Assembly: GCA_005877965.1 (NCBI GenBank)
Contig: VBNP01000072.1
Coordinates: 1 to 7,447 of the forward strand
Direction: 5' to 3'
Length of the DNA stretch: 7,447 bases
Source of the DNA: Gammaproteobacteria bacterium
Lineage (GTDB): Bacteria; Pseudomonadota; Gammaproteobacteria; Steroidobacterales; Steroidobacteraceae
Shown: positions 1 to 7,447 of the stretch, piece after piece
Position numbering within the stretch: position 1 is the first letter of the stretch
Layout: every line of letters starts with the position of its first letter
Made by a program: the position numbers and the translations under genes
The notes under the pieces: generated by a model
Databases searched by the model: none
What the model was told of the DNA's origin: nothing
The model's input: the letters and a program-made list of their open reading frames with translations, nothing else

Positions 1-1751
1 CACCAGGATTGTGGGATGGAGTCGATGCGGCACTCCGCGCTGCCCGCCGATCCGAGCGGCGTTCCGTCGTCATAGTAGCCTCGCCGGTACCAGTCGCCGT
101 CCCACGCCTCCTGCTCGAGCGATTTTCGCAGCGCTGCCGCGTGGGCCAGCCACCGTGTCGCGCGCTCATCCTCCTCACGTGCTCGTGCCAGAGGCGCGAA
201 AGCCACGAGTGTTGCCTGCAGGAACCATCCGAGCCAGACGCTTTCGCCCCTGCCCCTCTCGCCCACGCGGTTCATGCCGTCGTTCCAGTCGCCGGTGCCG
301 ATCAGCGGCAGACCGTGTTCTCCGATCTGCAGGCTCTGGTCGAGCGCTCGCGCGCAGTGCTCGAAGAAAGCGGCGGCGTGATCCGAGACTACCGGCTGGA
401 AATAGGCGTCCTGCTCGTCCGGCAACAGCGCGCGGCCTTCGAGAAAGGGAACTTGCTCGTCCAGGAGCGCGAGATCGCCGGTCGCCTCGACGTAGCGGGC
501 CGTGGCGTACGCCAGCCAGACCCGATCGTCGGAAATGCGTGTACGAACTCCGGCGCCGCTCGAGCCCTCCCGGGTCTGCGGTAGCCACCAGTGCTGGACG
601 TCGCCCTCGATGAACTGGCGTGCCGCCGCGCGCAACAGATGTTCGCGTGTCAGCGCCGGTCTCGACACGACCAGCGCCATGGCATCCTGGAGCTGGTCGC
701 GGAAGCCGTACGCGCCGCTTGCCTGATAGAAGGCCGATCGGGCCCACATGCGGCAGACGAGCGTCTGATAGAGCAGCCAGCGATTGAGCAAGATGTCCAG
801 GGAGCGGTCCGGTGTCTTGACTTGAACCGTGCCGAGTACGTTATCCCAGTACTCGATCACCGCGCGCAGCACGACATCGAGATCGGCCGATCGATAGCGA
901 GCGAGCACGGCTTGGGCGTCCGTGGCATTCGCCGCCTCGCCCAGGAAGAAAAGGATCTCCACGCTCTCATCCGGCACGAGCTCTAGCGCAGTTTGCAGGG
1001 CGCAGCACGGATCGAGGCCGGCGCCTACGCGTCCCGACAGGGCAGTGCCCCCGGCGAGGGCGGCCGGCCGGTCGAGCGTACCATGTCGTCCGAGAAACTC
1101 CCGCCGATCGGCGGTCCACTGCGTCTGCCGTCCGGCCAGATCCGCGAACGCCACACGCGAGCCGAACTCGGCGTTCCACGGGTTGCGCGCGAACATGGCT
1201 CCCGTGTCGGGATCGATGGCCGTCACAATGAACGGCGCGCAGGCGGGCCGCGAAGACCCTAGCACCCATTCGACATACGCCGTGACCGAGAGTCTGCGCG
1301 GACGCGGCGAGGTGTTGCGGATCTTCAGGCGCGAGATTTTGACGGCATCGCCCGTCGGCACGTACGCGAGCAGATCGAGCGCGATGCCGCGCGAGGCGTG
1401 CTCGAAGCGGCTGTATCCCAGTCCGTGTCGCGCCCGGTAGTATGCGCCCGGATCCTGAATTGGCGCGGCTGTCGGTCCCCACAGCTCGCCGGTTTCCTCG
1501 TCGCGCAGATACAGCACCTCGCCCGGGCGATCCGTGACAGGATCGTTCGACCACGGCGTGAGCTGATTCTCGCGACTGTTGAGCGACCATGTGAAACCGC
1601 CGCCGTCGGCCGCGACCTGGAACCCGAAGCCCGGATTGGCGATGACATTGATCCACGGAGCGGGCGTCGACTGCCCCGGACCCAGCAGAATGACGTATTC
1701 GCGCCCGTCCGCGCCGAATCCTCCGAGTCCGTTGAAGAATTCGAGCTCGCG
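1..1751 (-). other. GH94 phosphorylase-like domain (cut at the window edge)
   Basis: Residues 1899-2481 open with ELEFFNGLGGFGADGREYVI, then PWINVIANPGFGF and SLNSRENQLTPWSNDPV (about 1956-1972), the classic N-terminal sandwich of GH94. The (alpha/alpha)6 catalytic barrel follows, with LLNRWLLYQTLVCRMWARSA, YGFRDQLQDAMAL (Arg 2249, Asp 2250), ISDDRVWLAYA (Asp 2306 and 2307) and TGDWNDGMNRVGE (nt 273-293 for GDWNDGM). In GH94 enzymes the DWND segment carries the aspartate that acts as proton donor for phosphorolysis. The window ends at IDSIPQSW; the family usually continues as IDSI(S/A)QSWA, so Pro at residue 2478 is a small deviation. In Brucella Cgs the C-terminal domain phosphorolyses beta-1,2-glucan and controls ring size. 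The last few hundred residues of the barrel lie beyond the left edge. Confidence 0.92.
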
Positions 1752-4700
1752 CGACGCCGGACCGACCGCCGGCGCATCCGTCTGCGGCTCGCTCGGCGGC
1801 GGCCGCTGGGCCGGCGCGGCGTGCGAGTGCAGAGGCTCCAACTGGTCCGCCAGGCTGCCGCGCTGTCCGACCAACACCACCCGCGCGACGGCGGCAAGGC
1901 GCGCGCGCGTCTGTTCCGGGACCAGATCCATGCGCAGCAGGAACACGGCGCCGCGCACCTCGTCTGCGCCCAGCTGCGGCCTCGACTGGCTCATGCGAAG
2001 CTGCGCCTCCAGCGCGACCTGCAGGTCCTGGACATAGGAAGCCGCCCTCTCGTTCAGGATCACGAGATCGACGGGGAGCTGCTTCATCCGCCAGTATTCG
2101 TGAGCCCGCAACAGCTGCCGTGCGATGCCGATGTCTTCGACGTCATTGATCCGCAAGAGGACGATCGGCAGATCCCCCGAAATCCCGTGAGCCCACAGCG
2201 CCGCGCGCCCCCCGCCGCCGCGGCCTATGGTGTCGCTCGAGGGACGCATCGACGCGTCGGCGAACAGCACGTGGCCCGCGAGGCGTTGAAACAGGCTTGC
2301 TTCGGCCGCATCGATGCCGAGATGGCGCAGCTGCACCTGCGCCTGAGTCCAGGCCAGCGTGGATGCGCGTACGAAGGCGTTCGGCTCGTGATGCTTGTCC
2401 ACCAGGTCCAGCGCGTTCTCGCGGGACGATGCGGTAGCCGTCCAGAATGCGACGTGCACGGTCGCGCCCGCCGGCACCCGCACGCGCTGCCGCAGCACGA
2501 ACACCGGGTCGAGGACCGTGCCGACCGTATTGGACAATCGCCGGCCATCCAACACCGCGACGGGCCTCCTGATCCCGCGTCCGCGGCCGAGAAACCGGGC
2601 TCTGTCGGTCTCGACCTCAGGCTTGCCGAGTGTCTCGCCTTCGACGACCGCATGATGGGCCGCCCAGATCTCCGGCTCGGCGGGCGAGCGCCGCCGCCGG
2701 GTGGCCAGGATGGCGCCCTGCTTGGCGACATATTCGGTTTGCACGAAGAGCTTCGAGAACGCCGGATGCGCCGCGTCGGCTGCGGGGGGAGCGAGCGCCA
2801 ACTCGCAATAGGACGTGATCTCGATGTCGCGCACGCGGTTGCCGCCGTTCGCGATCGATACGCGGCGAACCTCGGCGTCATCCTCCGGCGAAACGACGAT
2901 CTCCAGGGTCGTCGCGATCATTGCATCACGGCGTACGAATTCCGCACGATCCTCGGCGAAGGTCACCTGGTAGCTGTCGGGCTCGATGCCGCTCGGCTGA
3001 TAGCTCGCGGACCACACGGCGCCGCTCTCGATGTCGCGCAGGAAGAAATAGCTGCCGCTATCGTCGCATGTCGGGTCTTCGCGCCAGCGCGTGACGTCGA
3101 GAGCGCGCCAGCGGCTGTAGCCCGAGCCTGCGTCCGTGAGCATCACGGAGTAGCGGCCATTCGAGAGCAGATGCGCCTGCGGCGTGGCTGTGTGCGGCGT
3201 GAGCAGACGGCGCACCTCCGGGAATTGCACGATCCGCGCCGCGGTCGTGACTTCCTCGGCCCGTGGATGCGCCACCGACACATCGCGCGGCGTGCGCTCC
3301 TGCAACAGAAGCTCGGTCGCCTGGATGCTCGGCTCCGAGTGGAACCGCTCGCGCATCCTTCCATCGAGGAGCACGTTGGCGAGAGCCACCACGGTCATGC
3401 CCGCGTGATGGGCCATGAACGCGCGCACGGTCGCAACCCGCGAACCTTCCGGCAGGCGGCTGCGCGTGTAGTCGAGCGCCTCATAGAACCCGTAGCGTCC
3501 GCGCGCACCGCACAGCGTGAGCTGCTCGAAATTGCGCACCGCGCGTCGCGGATCGACCATCGCCGCGAGTGCCGTAGCGTACGGCGCTATCACTGCGTTT
3601 TCACTCAAGCCGCGCTTGAGCCCGAGGCCGGGCACGCCGAAGTTCGAATACTGGTAGGTGAGCTCGAGGTCGCGCACGTTGTAGGCGGATTCCGAAATGC
3701 CCCACGGGATGCCGAGCTCGGCGCCGTAGCTGATCTGGCGCCGGACGATAAGGCGGCTGGTTTGTTCCAGAAGACTTCCGGCCGGCGCACGCATGACGAG
3801 CGACGGCATCAGGTACTCGAACATCGAGCCCGACCAGGAAATGAGCGCCGCCCCGTGTCCGACCGGAGTGACCGCGCGCCCGAGGCGAAACCAATGCCGC
3901 GCCGGCACGTCGCTCTTGGCGATCGCCACGAAGCTCGCCAGGCGCGCCTCGGAGGCCAGCAGGTCATAACAGCTCGGGTCCAGAGCGCCGTCGGCAGTGC
4001 GGTAGCCGACCGAGAGAAGCCGGCGCTCAGCATCGAGCAGGAAGCCGAACTGCATCGCCTCGGCCATGGCGCGCGCCGTCAACTCGATACTTGCCAGGCG
4101 CCGCTGCAGGCTGCGGGCTTGCTCGTCCGTCTGCGCGACATCGCGGCGCCAACTCTCGATCGAGCCTTGCGCCGCCTCCGCCCAGAAGAGCATGTCGGCG
4201 CCCGCGTCGGCGCTGAGTTCGCCGGCCAGCGCTCGCGCGATGTCGACCAGGGTCGCGGCATGCGCTGCGCTGTGCGCGAGTCGCGCCGCGAGCTCCCCGG
4301 ACACGGCCGCGCCGTTGCCCAGCGCGGACGCGAGGACATCGAGGGCGTCTTCGGCCTGACGATGCGTGATCGCCTGGGTTCGCTGGTCGGCGGGAAGCTC
4401 CCGCAGGGCCTCGCGCGCGAGAGTAAGGGCATCGTCGATACCGGCAAACGGCTCGCGACTTGACAGGGGCGCGTCGATCCATTCGCGACAGGCGTTCGCC
4501 AGGGCGAGCAGATGCGCCGCCAGATTGCCGCTGTCCACGGAAGAGACGTAGCGCGGGTCCAGGGGACGAAGATCCCGCGTGTCGTACCAGTTGTAGAAAT
4601 GACCGCGAAAGCGCTGCAGGCTGCTCATCGTCGCGAGCGTGGCTTCCAGTCGCTCGACGGTCTGCAGCGTGCCGGCCCAGCCGAAGTCGCGGGCGCTGAC

Positions 4701-7447
4701 CGCCGACAGCAGGTACAGGCCGAGATTGGTGGGAGAGGTGCGATGGGCCAGAACCGGCCGCGGGTCCTCCTGGAAGTTGTCCGGCGGCAGCATGTGGTCG
4801 TCCGCGGTAACGAACGTCTCGAAGTAGCGCCAGGTGCGCCGCGCGACCAATCTCAAGGCGCGGGCCTCCGGGTTGGTGAGCGCCAGGCGACCCTCGACGA
4901 GCGGGGAGCGGCTGATCCAAACGGCAACCGCGGGAGATGCGATCCACAGGATCACGAACGGCGCCGCCACCCACCAGACATCGGGCCGCAGCGACTCCAC
5001 GAGGATGGCGGCGGCGACGGCGATCGCAACGCCGCCACTCATGCGCCGATAGGCGCCGCCGAGGTCGAGCCGCGAGCTGAGGTTCACCTGAGCTGCAGTG
5101 ACCCACTGCAACAGATTGCGCCGTGTCACGAGCAGACGAACCAGTGTTCGGCCGATGGCATCGACCATCAGCGACGCCTGGTGCGCCAGCAGGACAATCA
5201 GCAGGGCAAACTGCGAGGCTGCAAGCGCGGCATCCTTGCGCAGCGCACGCAGGTGGCTGCGAGCGTTGATGCCGGCGCGGCGCGGCATGATCGCTGCCAG
5301 CACCGGCAGCAGGGTCGGCAGCGCGATCGTCGACACGACAAAAGCCGTCCAGATGAGGGCGGCGTCTCGCGGCAGCAGCCATCCCGTCAGCAACGCGGCG
5401 ACGCTTGCCGGCGGGGACGACGTGCGCCGCAGGTTATCCAACATCTTCCACCAGCCGATCAGCGGCAGTGTGCCGCGGCCGCCGGCGACGTCATCGCGCC
5501 TGCCCAGGATCCAGGGCAGCAATTGCCAGTCGCCGCGGGCCCAGCGATGTTGGCGCGCGGCAGCTACGTCATATCGCGACGGAAACTCCTCAACGACCTC
5601 GACGTCGGAAACCAGACCGGCGCGCGCAAATATTCCTTCGAACAGGTCGTGGCTGAGCAGCGTGTCCTCCGGTACACGGCCGGCGAGCGCGGCGTCGAAG
5701 GCGTCGATGTCATAGATGCCCTTGCCGGCATACGAGCCCTCATTGAAGAGATCCTGGTAGACGTCGGACACTGCGGCTGAATAAGGATCGATGCCGCTCG
5801 CGCTCGAAAAAATGCGCTGGAACAGCGACCCCTCGCGACCGACCGGCAGCGACGGCGCAACCCGCGGCTGCAGGACGGCGTAGCCCTCGCGGACATCGCC
5901 GGTTGCGGCGTCGAACCTCGGCTGGTTCAGCGGGTGGGCCATCTTGCCGACCAGCCGCAGCGCCGTTTCTCGCGGCAGCCGGGTGTCGGCGTCGAGCGTA
6001 ATGACATAGCGCACGTCGGGCGGAACGGCAGGCGGCCGCCCCCCCGGATGCAGGAAGGTTGTATCGGTCGCGCCGCGCAGCAGCTGGTTCAATTCCTGGA
6101 GCTTGCCGCGCTTGCGTTCCCACCCCATCCACCGTTTCTGCCCATCGCTCCAGACCCGGCGACGATGCAGCAGCAGGAAGCGATCACCCGCCGCGCCCGT
6201 GCCGTGAAGACGGTTCAGCCGCGCGATGCCTGCCACGGCAATGTCGAGCAGCGCCGCGTCCCCCGCGGCGTTCTCGCTCGGGGCGTCGGTCCAGTCCGAA
6301 AGCAACGCGAAGTAGAGCTCGCCTTCGGGCGACGCCAGGTAGTGAACCTCGAGGCTCTCGAGCTGCGCTTCCAGCGCCGCGCGCGTCGTGAGAAGCGTGG
6401 GCACGACGACCATCGTCCGCAGACGTGACGGGACGCCGCCGCGCAGCGCAAGGCCCGGCAGGGTCGTTGCGCCGAACCTCATCATGGCGGCCCGATTCAC
6501 CAGGGCGACCGCCGCATCGATCGACGGGATGAGGCCGAGCAGCGCGAGCACGGCGAGGCGCAGGCCGGCGATTCCCCCCGCGTGGAGCGCCAGCAACGGC
6601 ACCGACAACACGACCGCGGTGATCAGCGCGATGGCGCCGATATAGCCGCCGACGCCAGTCGCCGTGTTGAAGCGGCCTGACCTATTCCACACCGAGGCCC
6701 GATAGCCGACTGTGGCTGCGAAGGCGCGTCGTCCGGCGGCGATCAGGTAATAACCCGGGTCGAGCTCGCGGCCTGCGACGGTCTTGCCGGCATCAGCGGC
6801 GCACGCATTCGTGGCCCGGGCGGCAGCCGACAGCGCTGCTTGCACAATCTCCAGCTCGGTCCGATTGGAGCCCCGGGCCAGCTGCTCGATCGCCCGCCGG
6901 TAGAGGTCGCGGGAGGGAAAGTCCATCGCCGCGAAGTCGCTGCCCGCACGCAGCGCTTCATCGACGAGGCTGACGCTCTCGAAGAACTCCCGCCAATCCA
7001 CATCCGAGAGCAACCGCATGCTGGTGATGATGTTGCGCACGGTCACGTTCGAGGCGCCCTGGCGCTGATGCTCGTCGTGCACGATCGCTTCGGGCGTTGT
7101 TCCTTGCGCCGTCAGCCGCTCCTGCAGCCATCGCAGAGCCGGGGTTGCTCGCGGATCCTGATCCCGCAGCCGGTGGATGAGCTGGACTACGAAGGCGGGC
7201 GCAAGCGCGGCCTGGCGTGCATGGCTGCGAATCGGGGCATCGGGCTCCGCCGGATACCCGTCGACCCCCAGCAGCCGGTCCGCCACGGCATCCGCTTCCT
7301 GGCGTGCGGCACGACTGCTTACGATGCGTGTCGCGGCACGGCGGAGATTCTCGACCAGCACGATCCGCAGCGTGATTGCGACCGCCCACAGCTCACCGAT
7401 GGTCAGCGGCTGAACGCGCTGATAGGCGCGCACGAACTGGCGCAGCG
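1..7447 (-). CDS. ndvB: Cyclic beta-1,2-glucan synthase (NdvB/ChvB/Cgs family), partial at both ends
   Basis: Seen: one minus-strand frame (codon first bases at 7445, 7442 ... 5) is open across the whole window with no stop, giving 2,481 residues. Residue numbers in all entries count from 7445. In order it has a family-type N-terminal region (DWREFFESVSLVDEAL, about 150-165), two membrane helices (268-312), a GT84 domain (DADT 485-488, RQHRW 631-635), about four more helices (680-843), a glycoamylase-like domain (FYNWYD 950-955, GISES 1249-1253, HHAGM 1346-1350), a first beta-sandwich, a proline-rich linker and a GH94 domain (GDWNDGM 2385-2391). Known of the family: inner-membrane enzymes using UDP-glucose to make cyclic beta-1,2-glucan through a protein-linked intermediate. 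Neither start nor stop is in the window; usual family length suggests roughly 100-150 residues missing at the N-terminus and a few hundred at the C-terminus. No frameshift is seen. Regulation cannot be judged because the promoter is outside. Confidence 0.96.
1752..1829 (-). other. Proline/alanine-rich interdomain linker
   Basis: Residues 1873-1898 (HSHAAPAQRPPPSEPQTDAP, then AVGPAS) are low in complexity, rich in Pro and Ala and without hydrophobic residues that could form a core. They lie exactly between the middle region and the SRELEFFNGLGGF opening of the GH94 domain, so this is read as a flexible linker. The frame passes through without interruption. Confidence 0.75.
1830..3203 (-). other. 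First GH94-like beta-sandwich and following helical region
   Basis: Residues about 1415-1872 start with LTPHTATPQAHLLSNGRYSV (Asn 1429) and GSGYSRWRALDVTRWRED, the usual opening of the first carbohydrate-binding-type beta-sandwich in NdvB proteins. SYFFLRDIESGAVWSASYQP and a strand-rich stretch follow. A helical part then contains LWAHGISGDLPIVLLRI (Asp 1758), HEYWRMKQLPVDLVILNE and a segment rich in Arg and Gln. The family typically carries two copies of this sandwich module; this is the upstream copy, and it lacks a recognisable GH94 catalytic barrel of its own. A role in holding the glucan chain between the cyclising and trimming domains is inference. A GRGGGGR glycine run just before LWAHG looks like a local loop variation. 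Confidence 0.82.
3261..4883 (-). other. Glycoamylase-like (GH189-type) cyclisation domain
   Basis: Residues about 855-1395 follow the last membrane helix. Landmarks in order are DDHMLPPDNFQE (882-893), TSPTNLGLYLLS, GHFYNWYDT (Asp 955), SSVDSGNLAAHL (Asp 971), then the strongly conserved core GIPWGISESAYN (Glu 1252, nt 3687-3701 for GISES), YQYSNFGVPGLGLKRGL, VIAPYAT, YGFYEALDYT (Glu 1322) and FMAHHAGM (His 1346-1347). This is the Pfam glycoamylase-like fold, (alpha/alpha)6 barrel type. In cyclic beta-1,2-glucan synthases the central domain has been shown to close the ring by intramolecular transglycosylation and is classed as GH189. Glu 1252 and Glu 1322 are candidate catalytic or binding carboxylates; which one is catalytic is not decided from this sequence. 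Confidence 0.88.
4917..5408 (-). other. Second transmembrane block of the glucan synthase
   Basis: Residues 680-843 hold about four hydrophobic segments: roughly 680-691 with 695-719 (including ALIWTAFVVSTIALPTLLPV), 741-760 (FALLIVLLAH at the core), 804-817 (GGVAIAVAAAILV), and 823-843 (VWWVAAPFVILWIASPAVAVW). Arg-rich loops (PRRAGINARSHLRALRKD, and GRTLVRLLVTRR) separate them and suggest cytoplasmic loops by the positive-inside rule. Together with the pair before GT84 this gives about six membrane spans, the number reported for Brucella Cgs. The exact count here is by eye, as the 680-691 stretch may be interfacial. Confidence 0.8.
5451..6413 (-). other. GT84 glucosyltransferase domain
   Basis: Residues about 345-665 begin with MVVVPTLLTT and show the widely spaced motifs of a processive, inverting GT-A glycosyltransferase. 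These are LLSDWTDA with the first Asp at residue 384, the DxD motif in VITLDADTRLP (D485 and D487, nt 5982-5993), LLSHDLFEG with Asp 600, and RQHRWARGDW giving the (Q/R)xxRW motif at 631-635 (nt 5541-5555). In this family the first and DxD aspartates bind UDP-glucose and metal, the third Asp is the likely catalytic base, and RW contacts the growing chain. The domain makes the linear beta-1,2-glucan on the cytoplasmic face. All expected motif residues are present, so it should be active. The spacing of 31 residues from D600 to R631 matches the usual arrangement. Confidence 0.93.
6495..6644 (-). other. First transmembrane helix pair of the glucan synthase
   Basis: Residues 268-317 contain two hydrophobic stretches. 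The first runs from YIGAIALITAVVLSVPLLAL (268-287) and the second covers about 293-316, with LAVLALLGLIPSI at its core. A short Gly-rich turn (HAGGIAG) separates them. They sit immediately before the GT84 domain, as in other members of the family, so GT84 should be anchored between two membrane blocks with its active site on the cytoplasmic side, where UDP-glucose is available. The topology is inferred from family knowledge; the hydrophobicity is read directly. Confidence 0.85.
6645..7447 (-). other. N-terminal region of the glucan synthase (domain, incomplete)
   Basis: Residues 1-267 of the fragment form a mostly helical, Arg/Ala/Leu-rich soluble region before the first membrane helix. Recognisable family landmarks are SNVTVRNIITSMR and DWREFFESV (W at residue 151), then MDFPSRDLYRRAIEQLA, and GYYLIAAGRRAF near residue 231 just before the first hydrophobic segment. 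In characterised Cgs proteins this N-terminal part is cytoplasmic. The true start codon is not in the window, because the frame is still open at the right edge with conserved-looking sequence (LRQFVRAYQRVQPLTIGELW). No catalytic role is assigned to this region; a structural or regulatory role is only inference. Confidence 0.85.

Noticed and set aside
967..1656. Minus-strand open frame of 229 codons in a different frame
   Set aside because: It overlaps the GH94 sandwich read in the correct frame and looks like an Arg-rich GC shadow.
2205..2235. Glycine-run GRGGGGR as evidence of a frameshift or sequencing error
   Set aside because: Conserved motifs before (ASMRPSSDTIGR) and after (LWAHGISGDLPI) are in the same frame, so any change here is a whole-codon one and most likely a natural loop variation.
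1415..3203. Two separate genes (a glycosyltransferase and a phosphorylase) rather than one
   Set aside because: The frame runs unbroken through the central region and linker, and the domain order matches single-chain NdvB/ChvB/Cgs proteins.
1398..4463. Plus-strand open frame of 1,021 codons as a real protein-coding gene
   Set aside because: It is in exact antisense codon register with the recognisable glucan synthase, and its length follows from absence of TTA/CTA/TCA sense codons. Its translation has no recognisable domain and an Arg/Ala/His-rich shadow composition.
4027..5382. Minus-strand open frame of 451 codons in a different frame
   Set aside because: It lies in the wrong frame relative to the open glucan synthase frame and gives an Arg/Ala/Gly-rich, low-complexity translation. 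The correct frame over the same DNA shows membrane helices and conserved FYNWYD and VDSGNL motifs.
4512..5780. Plus-strand open frame of 422 codons
   Set aside because: It has the same antisense register and the same explanation. It overlaps the membrane block and part of the GT84 domain, and its translation is very Gln/Arg-rich with no fold signature.
1..7447. Promoters, terminators, RNA genes, CRISPR arrays, insertion sequences or attachment sites
   Set aside because: The whole interval is coding. I saw no regularly spaced repeats, terminal inverted repeats, tRNA-like folds or hairpin followed by a T run, and no intergenic gap.

Overview
The window lies entirely inside one very large gene. 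A single reading frame on the minus strand is open from one edge to the other (2,481 complete codons at positions 7445 down to 3, plus two partial codons), with neither its start nor its stop inside the window. The translation is recognisable throughout as cyclic beta-1,2-glucan synthase (NdvB/ChvB/Cgs family), the inner-membrane enzyme that makes the periplasmic cyclic glucans (osmoadaptation, and host interaction in rhizobia, agrobacteria and brucellae). Family members are usually about 2,800-2,900 residues, so the window holds most of the protein. Roughly 100-150 N-terminal residues lie beyond the right edge, and a few hundred C-terminal residues lie beyond the left edge.

Layout in the direction of transcription (right to left). 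At about 7447-6645 is the family-specific N-terminal region. At 6644-6495 is a pair of membrane helices. At 6413-5451 is the GT84 glucosyltransferase domain, with its D, DxD, D and RxxRW motifs all present. At 5408-4917 are more membrane helices. At 4883-3261 is the glycoamylase-like (GH189-type) cyclisation domain. At 3203-1830 is a first GH94-like beta-sandwich and helical region. A short proline-rich linker follows at 1829-1752. From 1751 to the left edge is the GH94 phosphorylase-like domain, which carries the GDWNDGM motif and is cut just after IDSIPQSW.

These modules form one production line. GT84 elongates a linear beta-1,2-glucan from UDP-glucose, GH94 phosphorolysis trims or limits chain length, and the central domain closes the ring by transglycosylation. 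The product is normally exported by an ABC transporter (NdvA/ChvA/Cgt), which is not in this window.

Base composition is very GC-rich (about two thirds by eye), and TTA, CTA and TCA codons are strikingly rare. This fits a high-GC bacterium, most likely a proteobacterium given the family, but the genus cannot be named from this sequence. There is no intergenic DNA, so no promoter, terminator, RNA gene, repeat array or mobile element can be supported. I found no previously undescribed system. The long open frames on the opposite strand are explained by codon use in the glucan synthase gene.
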